DNA of 64,000 bases, from NCBI GenBank assembly GCA_963766725.1, contig CAVYBK010000006.1, positions 434,001 to 498,000 on the forward strand. The letters run 5' to 3'. Each line of letters begins with the position of its first letter. The stretch's first letter is position 1. Source of the stretch: DATEOR01 sp963766725 (GTDB taxonomy: Bacteria > Actinomycetota > Thermoleophilia > Gaiellales > Gaiellaceae). A program made the translations under genes and the position numbers. This document shows positions 33,373 to 42,226 of this stretch, one piece after another. The notes under the pieces are model-generated. The model was given only the letters and a program-made list of their open reading frames with translations. It had not been told where the DNA came from and made no database searches.

Positions 33373-36091
33373 CCGCGGAGAAGAGCGCGCAGCGCGTAGG
33401 GGAGGACGCCTCCGTGACGGAGGTAGTCGCGCTCCCTCGGAGTGTCGGCGCGAAGGCGAGCCCGGAACTCCGTGTCATCGGCGCGCACCGTGACCTCGTC
33501 GCGCCTCGCCGTTCTCCACCCCCGTGACCGAGAACTCCTCGCGGCCGGTCAGCCCGAGCGACTCGGCGTTCTCCCCCGGCATGTACTGGAGCGGGAGGAG
33601 GCCCATTCCGACGAGGTTCGAGCGGTGGATCCGCTCGTAGCTCTCCGCGATCACCGCGCGCACGCCGAGGAGCTTCGGCCCCTTCGCCGCCCAGTCGCGC
33701 GACGAGCCCGAGCCGTATTCCTTGCCGGCGAGGAGGATCAGCGGCACACCGTCGGAGCGGTAGCGCTCCGCGGCGTCGAAGATCGTCGTCTCCTCGCCGT
33801 CGGGCAGATGCACCGTCCACGTGCCCTCGCTGCCGGGCACGAGCAGGTTGCGCAGACGCACGTTGGCGAAGGTGCCGCGCACCATCACCTCGTGGTTCCC
33901 GCGGCGCGACCCGTAGGAGTTGAAGTTCTTGCGCTCGACGCCGTGATCGGTGAGGTACAGGCCGGCCGGACTGTCGGGCTTGATCGCGCCGGCGGGTGAG
34001 ATGTGGTCGGTCGTGACGCTGTCGCCGAGCATGACGAGGCAGCGCGCGCCGCTGAAGTCGTCCACGGTTCCGGGCTCCGGCGACATGCCCTCGAAGTACG
34101 GCGGCAGGCGGACGTAGGTGGACTCCGGCTCCCAGGCGAAGAGCTCGCCCTCGGGGGTGTCGAGCTCACGCCAGCGCTCGTCGCCGGTGAAGACGTCGGC
34201 GTAGGTGCGCGTGAACATCTCCTGCTCGAGCGCGGAGGCGATCGTCTCCTGCACCTCCTCGGGGCTCGGCCACACATCGCTGAGGAAGACGTCGTTGCCG
34301 TCCTCGTCCTGGCCGAGCGGGTCGTTCGTGAGATCGAGGTCCATCCGGCCGGCGAGGGCATAGGCGACCACGAGCGGCGGCGAGGCGAGGTAGTTGGCCT
34401 TCACCTCCGGATGGATGCGCGCCTCGAAGTTGCGGTTGCCGGAGAGCACCGAGCAGACGACGAGCCCGCCCTCGTCCACCGCGGCCGAGATCTCCTCCGG
34501 GAGCGGCCCCGAGTTCCCGATGCAGGTCGTGCAGCCGTAGCCGACGACGTCGAAGCCGAGCTCGTCGAGGTACTGGCTGAGGCCGGCGCGGTCGTAGTAC
34601 TCGGTCACGACCTTGGAGCCGGGCGCCAGGCTCGACTTCACCCAGGGCCGGCGCTTGAGGCCGCGCTCGACGGCGTTCTTCGCGAGCAGGCCCGCCGCGA
34701 CCATGACGGTCGGGTTCGAGGTGTTCGTGCAGCTCGTGATCGCCGCGATGACGACGCTTCCGTGCCCCAGCTCGAACTGCGCACCGTCCAGCTCGACCTC
34801 CACCGAGGCCGGCTCGACCTCGGCGACCGCGACGAGAGCCGGCTCGGGCTCCGGAGCATGCGCGCCGATCGCCGCCCGGCACCTGCTCGGTGGTCGGGTC
34901 GCTGGCCGGGAAGGTCTCCGCGACTGCGTTGTCGTGGTTTCCGTACTCGACGCCGAAGGTCTGAAGAGCTCCGAGGAAGGAGTCGCGGGCCTCGCGGAGC
35001 GGAACGCGGTCCTGCGGACGGCGCGGCCCGGCGAGGCTCGGCTCGACCGAGCCGAGATCGAGGTCCACGACCTCGCTGTAGGAGGGCTCGACGTTCCTCG
35101 TCGTGGAAGAGGAGCTGGGCGCGGCAGTAGCTCTCGACGCGCGAGACGTGATCCTCGCTTCGACCCGTCATGCGCAGGTAGGCGAGCGTCTCCTCGTCCA
35201 CCGGGAAGAAGCCGCAGGTCGCGCCGTACTCCGGCGACATGTTCGCGATGGTGGCGCGGTCGGCGAGCGTGAGCCCGGAGAGCCCGCGCCCGAAGAACTC
35301 GACGAACTTGCCGACGACGCCGAGCTCCCGGAGCGTCTCGGTCACCGTGAGAACGAGGTCGGTCGCGGTCGAGCCCTCGGGCAGGCGGCCGGAGAGCCGG
35401 AAGCCGACGACCTGGGGCACCAGCATCGAGAGCGGCTCGCCGAGCATCGCCGCCTCCGCCTCGATCCCGCCGACACCCCAGCCGAGGACGCCGAGGCTGT
35501 TGACCATGGTCGTGTGCGAGTCGGTGCCGACGAGCGTGTCCGGGAAGGCCCAGCCGTCCCGCTCCTCGACGACGCGCGCGAGGTACTCCAGGTTGACCTG
35601 GTGGACGATGCCGGTGTTCGGCGGGACGACACGCAGGTCGTCGAAGGCCTCCTGGCCCCAGCGCAGGAACGCGTAGCGCTCGCGGTTCCGCTCGAACTCG
35701 AGCTCCGTGTTCTTGAAGATCGCGATCTTCGAGCCGAACACGTCCACCTGGACGGAGTGGTCGATGACGAGCTCGGACGGAAGAAGCGGGTTGATCCGCG
35801 CCGGCTCACCGCCCAGGTTGCGCATCGCATCGCGCATGGCGGCGAGGTCGACGATCGCCGGGACGCCGGTGAAGTCCTGGAGGAGAACCCGCGCCGGGCG
35901 GAAGGAGATCTCCCGGTGCGGCTCATCGCCCGGCTGCCATTCGAGGATCGCCCGCGCCTCCTCGGGTCGCCCTCGCCGGCGAGCCCGGCGCGGACGACGT
36001 TCTCGAGGAGCACCCGAAGCGAATACGGCAGGCGCGCGATCTCCTCAGCCGAGGCGACTTCGTCGAGACGCGCGCTACGAGGCTCTGCCAT
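33369..36091 (-). CDS. acn: Aconitate hydratase A; four single-base frame breaks
   Basis: The TCA-cycle enzyme interconverts citrate and isocitrate. Conserved blocks are LPYSLRVLLENVVRAG, VLLQDFTGVPAIVDLAAMRDAM, GTDSHTTMVNSLGVLGWGVGGIEAEAAMLGEP, the cluster ligands in AAITSCTNTSNPTVM and GYGCTTCIGNSGPL, and the swivel domain with DSVTTDHISPAG and AGKEYGSGSSRDWAAKGP. The conserved text hops between frames at about 35965 (one base missing), 35096, 34875 and 33497 (one extra each). The net +2 agrees with the interval length, 3 x 907 + 2. All catalytic motifs survive, so error is likelier than decay. The ATG is at 36089-36091 and the TGA at 33369-33371. Confidence 0.85.
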
Positions 36092-36102
36092 CCCCTTCGA
36101 TG

Positions 36103-36967
36103 CTATCGGCGGTTGCCCGCGAGCCGCTCCGCCTCTTCGACCGGGCCGCCGGAGAGCAGTTCTGCACCCGTGCGCTCCGCCAGCGCCGATGTTCCTCCCG
36201 CGACCTCCCAGCGCGACCTGGACGTTGAGGACAAGGCGAGCAATCTCCTCCTCCGCGGCCTGCAGGCGGGCTTCCGAGACCGCTGACACGACGACCCAGT
36301 CGGCACCCATGCGCCTGGCGGCGTCGGCGAGCGTCTCCATCGGCGTATCCGGGCCGAGATAGGCCACTCGCCAGCCCCGGGCGCGAAGAACGATCCCCAG
36401 GGCGAGCAGACCGAGATCGTGCTCCTCCCCCGGCGGGCAGGCAAGAACGGCGAGCGGCCCGCTCCCGGACCCCCACCCGCGCGCGAGACCGAGGAGCCGG
36501 CCACGGATCACGCTGCTCGCGAAGTGCTCCTGCGCCACGGAGGCCTCGCCGCGCTCCCAGCGGTCGCCGAGCTCGTGCAGGTAGGGCAGCAGCGCGTCGC
36601 GCAGAACCGTCTCGAGCGTGAACGCGGCGAGCATCCGGTCGAGGAGCAGCTGCGCGAGCGGCTCGTCGTAGGCGTCCAGAGCTGCGCGGAAGTCGTCGAG
36701 GAGCGCGGCGATCGAGCTACCGGCCTGGCCTGGCTCGTCCTGCTCCTTCGCGAGGCGGGCGGCCTCGGCTGCGGATAGCCCGCGGGCCAGATGGCTCTGC
36801 ATCGCCTCGATCCGCCCGACGTCGGTGAGCGGGTAGAGCCGGAACCCCCCGCTCGTCCTCTGCGGGGCAAGCAGACCGTACCGCCTCTCCCAGGCGCGGA
36901 GAAGGTCGGGCTTGACGCCGGTTCGGCGGCTCAGCTCGCCGATGCGAAGGAGCCCGTCTCTCGCCAT
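36103..36967 (-). CDS. CarH-like MerR regulator with B12-binding domain; single-base frame break
   Basis: An N-terminal MerR winged helix (residues 5-72, RIGELSRRTGVKPDLLRAWERRYGLLAPQRTSGGFRLY) precedes a helical-bundle domain with Trp137, nine residues, then Glu147-His148 (the W-x9-EH motif of CarH photoreceptors) and a cobalamin-binding Rossmann domain with EEHDLG (His183) and GWRVAYLGPDTPMETL. The end is shifted at CCC 36197-36199; removing one base continues to ALAERTGAELLSGG and a stop at 36103 (287 residues). CarH proteins bind adenosylcobalamin and release DNA in light. Its ATG (36965-36967) lies at the predicted transcription start, beside a 47-bp dyad shared with the divergent DUF378 gene. 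Confidence 0.85.
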
Positions 36968-36973
36968 GCACGC

Positions 36974-37004
36974 ATCGTACACAAGTTGGACAGATATTTG
37001 ACAA
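36974..37004 (-). promoter_or_regulatory. Promoter of the CarH-like gene (predicted leaderless)
   Basis: On the minus strand TTGTCA (36999-37004) and TACGAT (36974-36979) are separated by 19 bp, the long spacer typical of MerR-controlled promoters. The expected start point, about 7 bases after the -10, falls on the ATG at 36967, implying a leaderless message. The -35 overlaps the -35 of the divergent promoter. Confidence 0.5.
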
Positions 37005-37023
37005 CACTGTCCAGGGTCTGTAC
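36977..37023. promoter_or_regulatory. 47-bp nested dyad operator between carH-like and DUF378 genes
   Basis: Two nested perfect inverted repeats share the same centre (position 37000): TGGACAG (36987-36993) with CTGTCCA (37007-37013), and outer GTACA (36977-36981) with TGTAC (37019-37023), each outer arm five bases from the inner one. TGTAC is the core of reported CarH/LitR half-sites. Both divergent promoters lie inside the dyad, so a bound CarH tetramer could block both. Confidence 0.7.
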
Positions 37024-37026
37024 CGT
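36998..37026 (+). promoter_or_regulatory. Housekeeping promoter of the DUF378 gene
   Basis: TTGACA (36998-37003), a 17-bp spacer and TACCGT (37021-37026) form a near-consensus promoter. A 5' leader of about 28 bases with AAGGAGAGGAAC precedes the ATG at 37061. The promoter lies within the dyad attributed to the CarH-like regulator. Confidence 0.7.
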
Positions 37027-37060
37027 TCCTGGACGAAACCTCGACAGGAAGGAGAGGAAC

Positions 37061-37300
37061 ATGAAGAAGCTCGACGTGCTGGCCGGCGTCCTCGTGGTCG
37101 TCGGCGCCCTGAACTGGGGCCTCGTAGCGATCGCCGAGTTCGACCTCGTCGCGACGCTTTTCGGGCTCGACTTCGGCGAGACGAATGCCGCGACCCGGGT
37201 GATCTACGGCCTTGTCGGAGCTGCAGCCGTCTACGAGATCGTCCAGTGGCCCGCGATGCGGCGCCGCTGGAGCCGGACTCCTGCCCCCGCCACCGCCTAA
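37061..37300 (+). CDS. DUF378 small membrane protein
   Basis: This 79-residue protein has two to three hydrophobic segments and the DUF378 pattern MKKLDVLAGVLVVVGALNWGLVAIAEFDLVATLFG...RVIYGLVGAAAVYEI. The biochemical role is not established. GGAGAGGAAC provides the ribosome binding site. It stands directly downstream of a strong promoter embedded in the operator for the CarH-like regulator, suggesting light- or B12-dependent expression. Confidence 0.88.
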   Translation: MKKLDVLAGVLVVVGALNWGLVAIAEFDLVATLFGLDFGETNAATRVIYGLVGAAAVYEIVQWPAMRRRWSRTPAPATA

Positions 37301-37317
37301 GGAAAGGAGCGACGACG

Positions 37318-37545
37318 ATGCGCAAGCGAATCGCGATCGCCATCTGCTCGGCCGCCCTGCTCGCCCTGCCGGCCTCGGCCGGTGCGGCGCCCGGCCAGGA
37401 CATCAAGGCCGCCTGCGGCCTGAGCTTCGGCCAGTTGATCTCGGGCGCTAAATCGAGCGGTACTGCCGCCCACTCCAACTACGCCGGGGGTGCACACGCC
37501 TTCAGCGACCCGGCGATCCTCGCAGCCCACGGCTGTAACGGATAG
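37318..37545 (+). CDS. Small secreted protein of unknown function (75 aa)
   Basis: ATG 37318 with GGAAAGGAG upstream starts a signal peptide (MRKRIAIAICSAALLALPAS then AGAAPG, cleavage near residue 24). The ~50-residue mature peptide contains two cysteines (AACGLSFGQLISGAK and AAHGCNG) that may form one disulfide. It follows the DUF378 gene by 17 bp and is probably co-transcribed from the same dyad-controlled promoter. I do not recognise the family. Confidence 0.7.
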   Translation: MRKRIAIAICSAALLALPASAGAAPGQDIKAACGLSFGQLISGAKSSGTAAHSNYAGGAHAFSDPAILAAHGCNG

Positions 37546-37557
37546 CCGTGAGCGGAA

Positions 37558-37592
37558 GAGAGGGCCCGGTTCCTGGGGAGCCGGGCCCTCTC
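37558..37592. terminator. Strong hairpin between convergent genes
   Basis: A perfect 12-bp stem GAGAGGGCCCGG / CCGGGCCCTCTC with an 11-base loop lies 12 bp after the secreted-protein stop and 7 bp before the end of the convergent SRPBCC gene. There is no strong U-tract on either side, so its efficiency as a terminator is uncertain. Confidence 0.6.
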
Positions 37593-37598
37593 CGCTGC

Positions 37599-38051
37599 CT
37601 AGGAGAGGGCGGCGAAGAGGCTGGTGAGGAGCGCGTTCCAGCCCTCCTCGTGCATGTCCTTGACGACCTTGTTTCCGAGGCCGCTGTGGGTGAGCGAGAG
37701 CTGCGTCCCGTCGGGCGCCTCGCGCAGGACGACGTCGACGAGGCTCCCCTCGCTCCCGCGCATCACGCTCGGATCGTTCTCCCAGGTCCAGGTGAAGGCG
37801 AGACGCTCGGCCGGCGCGACCTCCGTGTAGACGCCGAGGACGCCGTGCAGGGCGCCGCGCTCGTCCCGCATGGAGAGGTGGTAGCGACCGCCGACGCGGA
37901 GATCGACGTCGGCCTTCGCATCCACCCAGCCTCCCACGCCGGTCCACCAGCGCTCGAGGAGAGCGGGCTCGGTCCAGGCCGCGAAGACCTCGCCGGGCGG
38001 CGCCCGCAGGACTCGCGTCAGCTGGACGAGGTTTTCGTCAGAAGTTCCCAT
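37599..38051 (-). CDS. SRPBCC/AHSA1-domain protein
   Basis: This 150-residue START-like protein has the AHSA1 pattern: RVLRAPPGEVFAAWTEPALLERWW at the N-terminus, a Gly-rich GVGGWVDAKADVDLRVGGRY, the strand LAFTWTWENDP, and a C-terminal helix HEEGWNALLTSLFAAL. Members bind hydrophobic ligands or act as stress-related activators; no ligand can be predicted. It overlaps the cupin gene 38038-38394 by 14 bp. Confidence 0.88.
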   Translation of the reverse strand: MGTSDENLVQLTRVLRAPPGEVFAAWTEPALLERWWTGVGGWVDAKADVDLRVGGRYHLSMRDERGALHGVLGVYTEVAPAERLAFTWTWENDPSVMRGSEGSLVDVVLREAPDGTQLSLTHSGLGNKVVKDMHEEGWNALLTSLFAALS

Positions 38052-38394
38052 GGGGCTCGTAGCTCCCCGGGCGCACGCCGACGGCGATCATGGTCATGCC
38101 CTCGGGACCGGCGACCGGGCAGCGTGTCGTCCCGGGATCGAAGCGCAGGAAGGAGCCGGCGCGCACGGGAATCGTCTCGCCGTCGACCTCGTAGACGCCC
38201 GAGCCTTCGATGATCACGTTGACCTCTTCCTGTCCGGTGTCGACCTCGTTGTGCTCGCGCCCGCGCACGTTCGGCCCGAGCTCGAACCAGTTGATGCCGA
38301 ACGCCTGCACGCCGAGCTTGCGCCGGACGAAGCGGACGGCGCCGCCAGGGCCTTCGCCCTCGATCTCCTCGACGTTCACGACGCTGTAGCCCAC
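38038..38394 (-). CDS. Cupin-domain protein
   Basis: This 118-residue cupin starts at GTG 38392-38394 (GYSVVNVEEIEGEGPGG). The barrel has ELGPNVRGREHNEVDTGQEEVNVIIEGSGVYEVDGETIPVRAGSFLRFDPGTTRCP; the first motif retains a His (REHNE) and the second lacks the usual His. The role is unknown. It is translationally linked to the SRPBCC gene downstream. The start choice is supported by the end of upstream similarity rather than by a strong Shine-Dalgarno. Confidence 0.75.
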   Translation of the reverse strand: MGYSVVNVEEIEGEGPGGAVRFVRRKLGVQAFGINWFELGPNVRGREHNEVDTGQEEVNVIIEGSGVYEVDGETIPVRAGSFLRFDPGTTRCPVAGPEGMTMIAVGVRPGSYEPHGNF

Positions 38395-38447
38395 CCGGCT
38401 CCTTTGTTCGCGTGCGAGATGACAGTAACGTGAGCGGCGTGGTGACG

Positions 38448-38792
38448 ATGGACGAAGTCCGGGCGTTCGCGGCCACGTTGCCCCGCTCGAGCGAGGCCTT
38501 CGTCCGCGGCCGGGTGAAGTTCCGAATCGGGCGGATCGTCTGGCTCGCCTTCTCGAAGGACGGGTCGACCATGGGCTTTGCCTTCCCGAAGGAGTGGCGG
38601 CAGGCGCTCGTCGACTCCGAGCCCGAGAAGTTCTCGCTTCCGAGCGCGCACGACATGCGCTACCACTGGGTGCACGTCGATCTCGCCGCGATCGACGAGG
38701 ACGAGATGCGCGACCTCGTCGAGGACGCGTGGGCCTTCTGCGTGCCGAAGTCGGTCGCCGAGGAGTACGCGGCGACGCACGGCTATCGCTGA
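38448..38792 (+). CDS. MmcQ/YjbR family protein
   Basis: This ~114-residue protein has the YjbR pattern: MDEVRAFAATLPRSSEAFVRGRVKFRIGRIVWLAFSKDG, TMGFAFPKEWRQALVDSEPEKF and a C-terminal helix LVEDAWAFCVPKSVAEEY. The family folds like a CyaY/double-wing DNA-binding protein and its function is unclear. ATG 38448 is taken as the start; GTG and ATG codons a few residues upstream are alternatives. It is convergent with pilC, 9 bp away. Confidence 0.8.
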   Translation: MDEVRAFAATLPRSSEAFVRGRVKFRIGRIVWLAFSKDGSTMGFAFPKEWRQALVDSEPEKFSLPSAHDMRYHWVHVDLAAIDEDEMRDLVEDAWAFCVPKSVAEEYAATHGYR

Positions 38793-38801
38793 GCGAGTGG
38801 A

Positions 38802-40011
38802 CTACTGGATCAGCGTGAGCAGCTTGAACATCGGCAGGTACATGGAGATGATGATCACGCCGACCATCAGTCCGACGCCGATCATCATGAGCGGCTCGAG
38901 GATCGAGGTCAGGGTCGCGATCGAGCTGTCGACCTCGTCCTCGTAGAAGTCGGCGATCTTCCCGAGCATCTTCTCGAGCTCGCCGGTCTCCTCGCCGACG
39001 CGCACCATCTGCGACACCATCGGCGGGAAGATCTTCTCGGCCTCGATCGGCACTGCGATCGGGACACCCTGGTGCACGCGCTCGCGGACAACCGCGGTCG
39101 CGTCCTCGATCAGGCTGTTGCCGGAGGTCGCGCCCGGTGATCTCGAGCGAGCGGATGATGTCCACGCCGGCGGCGACGAGAGTCGAGAGCGTCCGCGAGA
39201 AGCGCGCCATGCCGATCTTGACGATGATCGCGCCGATCCCGAACGGCATCTTCATGCGGAAGCGGTCCCAGATCCGCCGGCCCGACTCGGTCTTCTTGAA
39301 GCGGAAGAAGCCGAAGATGATCCCCGCCCAGATCGGGAAGACGATGTACCAGTAGCTGCGCAGGATGTTCGACCCCTTGACGACGATCTGCGTGAGCATC
39401 GGCAGGTCGCCGCCGAGATCGTCGAAGATCCCGACGAAGATCGGGACGAGGAACATGAGCATGCCGATGAGGACGAGCGTGGCGAAGGCCATGACCATCA
39501 GCGGGTACATCATCGCGCCCTTGACGCGGCGCTTGATCTGAGTCTCCTTCTCGATCTGGAAGGCGACCCGGTCGAGCACGACGTCGAGGATTCCCGCCGC
39601 CTCGCCCGCCTCGACCATCGAGATGAAGAGGCGAGAGAAGATCCGCGGATGGCGTGACATCGCCTCCGAGAGCAGGAGTCCGCCTTCGACATCGGCGCGG
39701 AGCTCGGAGACGACGGTCGCGAGCTTCTTGTCCTCCGTCTGCTCCTCGAGGATCACGAGCGCGGTGACGACGTTGAGCCCGGCCTCGATCATCGTCGCGA
39801 ACTGCCGTGAGAAGACCTGCAGCGACTTCGGCTTCACCTTCTTCACGGCCATCGCGAAGCCGGCGGAGCTCGATGCCTGCTCGTCCAGCGTCAGCGCGAC
39901 GAGCCCGCGCACCCGCAGCGCTTCGCGCGCCGCGTTGGCGTCGGGGGCGTTGACCTGGCCGTCGAGCTCGAGGCCCGCGGAGTTGATCGCCGTGTAGGCG
40001 TACGAAGCCAT
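38802..40011 (-). CDS. pilC: Type IV pilus inner-membrane platform protein PilC; single-base frame break
   Basis: PilC is the membrane platform that transmits rotation of the PilB/PilT motors. Two GspF domains are visible: FSRQFATMIEAGLNVVTALVIL with GLLLSEAMSRHPRIFSRLFISMVEAGEAAG, and RFSRTLSTLVAAGVDIIRSLEITG continuing (after a shift at CCC 39133-39135) as ATSGNSLIEDA, PIEAEKIFPPMVSQMVRVGEETGELEKML. Three membrane segments are in the expected places. The corrected length is 402 residues; the interval is 3n+1. A FliA-like promoter lies 11-38 bp upstream of the ATG. Confidence 0.9.
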
Positions 40012-40021
40012 TCCAAGCGGG

Positions 40022-40049
40022 AAATCGGCATCACCCGGTCACGCCTTGA
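40022..40049 (-). promoter_or_regulatory. FliA/WhiG-like promoter for pilC
   Basis: Minus strand TCAA (40046-40049), 16 bp, GCCGATTT (40022-40029). The predicted start point is only a few bases upstream of the pilC ATG at 40011. Consensus for FliA/WhiG-type sigma factors is TAAA-N15/16-GCCGATAA. Confidence 0.5.
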
Positions 40050-40069
40050 GGGTCATCGGTGGTTTGCCG

Positions 40070-40900
40070 ATGTTCTGGTCGGTGCTTTCTGCGCGCCCAC
40101 ACCTGCGGCGGCGTGCCCGGAGCGAGGGCGGCTTCGGCATGATCGAGCTTCTCGCGGCGATGACCGTGATGCTCATCGGCATTTTCGCCGTCTTCAGCGT
40201 CTTTCAGGCCGGCATCGTGCAGATCCGCCGCGCGAGCACGGTCACGACCGCAGGCGCGATCGCAGACTCGGAGATGGAGAACTTCCGGGCGATCAAGTAC
40301 GAGGCGATCGGACTTGCGAGTTCGAACGTCACGTCGGTCGTCGGCGGCAGCTATGGCTCGACCTACACGGGTCAGACGGCGTTCTACAAGACGGACAGCG
40401 CCGCGACGACCACACTGACTGCCGCAATGACGGCGTCCCAGCTGACGATTCCCGTCACCAGCGGGACGGGCTTTCCCTCTACCGGCCCCTTCCTGGTCAA
40501 GATCGACAGCGAGCTCATCCTCGTGAACGACCGAACGACAACGCCGTGGACCGTGCGGGTGGTCGGAGAGCGCGGCTACCTGAACGACAAGGATTCCTCG
40601 TACTACGGCGCTGCGGCCGCGCACTCTGCCGGCGCGACTGTGTCGTGGGTCCAGAGAGTCGACGTCAAAGCATGCGGCGCGACGCCCTGCACGAACGCCG
40701 TCGCCACGAAGACGGTCACCGGCGCCGACGGGCGCTCGTACAAGGTGGACACCTACATCACCTGGAGGCAGATCACGAACTCGGGCACCACGGCGGGCCG
40801 GCTCGTCAAGCTGGTGAGCGTCGTCGTCCGCGACAACGCCTCCCCGTACCGCGTGTGGGCCCGCGTCAGCGCCTCGTTCGACGAGGGCACAGGCTCCTAG
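40070..40900 (+). CDS. PilV-like minor prepilin
   Basis: The prepilin cleavage motif is SEGG followed by FGMIELLAAMTVML, with Glu at +5, so prepilin peptidase PilD should process it. The leader is ~21 residues from ATG 40070; a GTG at 40082 would give a 17-residue leader. The mature protein (~255 residues) has the N-terminal hydrophobic helix and a Thr/Ser-rich beta domain with a Cys pair (KACGATPCTN). It diverges from pilC. Orthology to PilV or GspI is only by position and N-terminus. Confidence 0.75.
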   Translation: MFWSVLSARPHLRRRARSEGGFGMIELLAAMTVMLIGIFAVFSVFQAGIVQIRRASTVTTAGAIADSEMENFRAIKYEAIGLASSNVTSVVGGSYGSTYTGQTAFYKTDSAATTTLTAAMTASQLTIPVTSGTGFPSTGPFLVKIDSELILVNDRTTTPWTVRVVGERGYLNDKDSSYYGAAAAHSAGATVSWVQRVDVKACGATPCTNAVATKTVTGADGRSYKVDTYITWRQITNSGTTAGRLVKLVSVVVRDNASPYRVWARVSASFDEGTGS

Positions 40901-40928
40901 AGAAAACTGCGGCCGCGCCGAAGGCCGG

Positions 40929-41582
40929 CTAGCTCGTGCTGACGAGCTTGATGCTGAAGGTCGAGCCGTCGTCTCCGACGACCGTCAGCGTCTCGCCGAC
41001 CTTGATCTGCTCGCTCTGATCGCCGTTCGTGAAGGTGCCGCCTGACGCGAGGGAGATCATCGCCGCGCTCGCAGTGACTGAGACAAGCTTGAACGCGGGG
41101 TCAGACTCGGGGAACGTATCGCCGATCGAGACGTCCTCTGGGGCACCGTTCACCTCGACGCGCGCACTCGTGGGAGTCGTGGTGGAGGTCGTGCCAGTCC
41201 CGGTGCCGGTCCCGCCCGTGCTGACGTCTCCCAGGCTCGGGGCGATGGCGCCGCCCGAGAACGGATCCCGCCCCGGGAAGACGCCGAGATTCGACATCTG
41301 CCCGTCCATGAGGGACGGAGGCGCGTCGGTGTCGACGAGCTGACTCGGAGGGACGACCGCCCCAGCGCCGGGCGTCGAGGGAGCCGAGCCCGGCGTCGGC
41401 GCGGTCGTCGAAGGTGCAGCGGTGGTGGGCGGCGGCGCGTTGCCGCCGGTGATCGCCTTGAACGTCTTCGGGCCCTGCCACGCCATCAGCCCGAGGAAGA
41501 CCGGCACGAGCAGGAACAGAACCTTCTTCTGCTTGGCCTCCTTCTGCTTGAGGAGAGCAGCCTGAACCTTCTTGGATGCCAT
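40929..41582 (-). CDS. PilP-like type IV pilus assembly protein
   Basis: This 217-residue protein has a cytoplasmic Lys/Gln-rich N-terminus, one membrane helix (residues ~20-36, KVLFLLVPVFLGLMAW), a Pro/Thr/Ser-rich linker and a small C-terminal beta domain (VEVNGAPEDVSIGDTFPESDPAFKLVSVTASAAMISLASGG) comparable with the HR domain of PilP/GspC. It lacks the lipobox of Gram-negative PilP. It overlaps pilO by one base and closes the pilTMNOP unit. No secretin (PilQ) gene was found to partner with it in the window. Confidence 0.65.
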   Translation of the reverse strand: MASKKVQAALLKQKEAKQKKVLFLLVPVFLGLMAWQGPKTFKAITGGNAPPPTTAAPSTTAPTPGSAPSTPGAGAVVPPSQLVDTDAPPSLMDGQMSNLGVFPGRDPFSGGAIAPSLGDVSTGGTGTGTGTTSTTTPTSARVEVNGAPEDVSIGDTFPESDPAFKLVSVTASAAMISLASGGTFTNGDQSEQIKVGETLTVVGDDGSTFSIKLVSTS

Positions 41583-42226
41583 TAGCCAAGACCTCCTGCG
41601 GATGCGTCGGCGGGCGGGGGCGGGGGCGCCTCCGTGGTCGGCGGCGGAACGACCGCTGCCGTCGGGTCGGGCGCACCGTAGACGTACGCGGAGACCGTCA
41701 GCCCGGCGTTGATGCTCGGGAACCCGTCCTTCCCCTCTTTCATGCTCATGGTGTCGAGGGTGAAGAGCCGGCCCGCCGAGGCCAGGTGTCCGTCGCGCAC
41801 CGCGACGAGGTTCCGGAGACGGAAGAGGAAATCGGTGAGGTCGAAGTAGTTGCCCTCGAAGGTGAGGGTGATCGCGATCGCGCTGTACCCCGTCTTGGGC
41901 GTCGGCGCGCTCGGCTGGATCGAGAGGAACTTGATCCCCGTGGCCTCGGCGACCGAGTTCAGGTCGAGAATGATCCCCGGCATGTCGTCGGTGTCGGGCA
42001 TCGCCTTCGAGACCTCGAAGACGTCGGCGACCTTGATCGTCGTCGCCTGCTGCTGAGGACGGGAAGCGAGCTGCGCGGCGCTCACCTTCATCTGCATCTC
42101 GGCGATCTGCTCGTCGAGCCGCCCGGACTCCGCGCGCTTCGGCCGGATGACGACCATGTATGCGACCGCGGCCACGATCAGGATCGCAAGGCCGATCACG
42201 GGCCAGATGGGGATCTGCTTCTTCAC
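41582..42226 (-). CDS. pilO: Type IV pilus assembly protein PilO
   Basis: The 214-residue product has one N-terminal membrane helix (PVIGLAILIVAAVAYMVVI, residues ~8-26), a coiled coil (RAESGRLDEQIAEMQMKVSAAQLA) and a ferredoxin-like domain with ITLTFEGNYFDLTDFLFRLRNL, the usual PilO pattern. The C-terminus is a Pro/Ala tail. GTG at 42224-42226 overlaps the pilN stop by four bases. PilO forms heterodimers with PilN in the alignment complex. Confidence 0.85.
   Translation of the reverse strand: MKKQIPIWPVIGLAILIVAAVAYMVVIRPKRAESGRLDEQIAEMQMKVSAAQLASRPQQQATTIKVADVFEVSKAMPDTDDMPGIILDLNSVAEATGIKFLSIQPSAPTPKTGYSAIAITLTFEGNYFDLTDFLFRLRNLVAVRDGHLASAGRLFTLDTMSMKEGKDGFPSINAGLTVSAYVYGAPDPTAAVVPPPTTEAPPPPPADASAGGLG

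Noticed and set aside
33369..36091. Aconitase as a decayed pseudogene
   Set aside because: All cluster ligands and catalytic motifs are intact between the four breaks, and the same type of single-base error occurs in essential genes, so sequence error is more likely.
36103..36110. GCCGATAG 12 bp upstream of the aconitase ATG
   Set aside because: The TAG of this motif is the stop codon of the CarH-like gene and no TAAA-like -35 is found at 15-16 bp. I do not count it in the promoter set.
40066..40073. GCCGATGT overlapping the ATG of the PilV-like gene
   Set aside because: It could be a -10 if translation starts at GTG 40082, but the -35 region is poor (TTGA) and the -10 deviates, so it is only an alternative.
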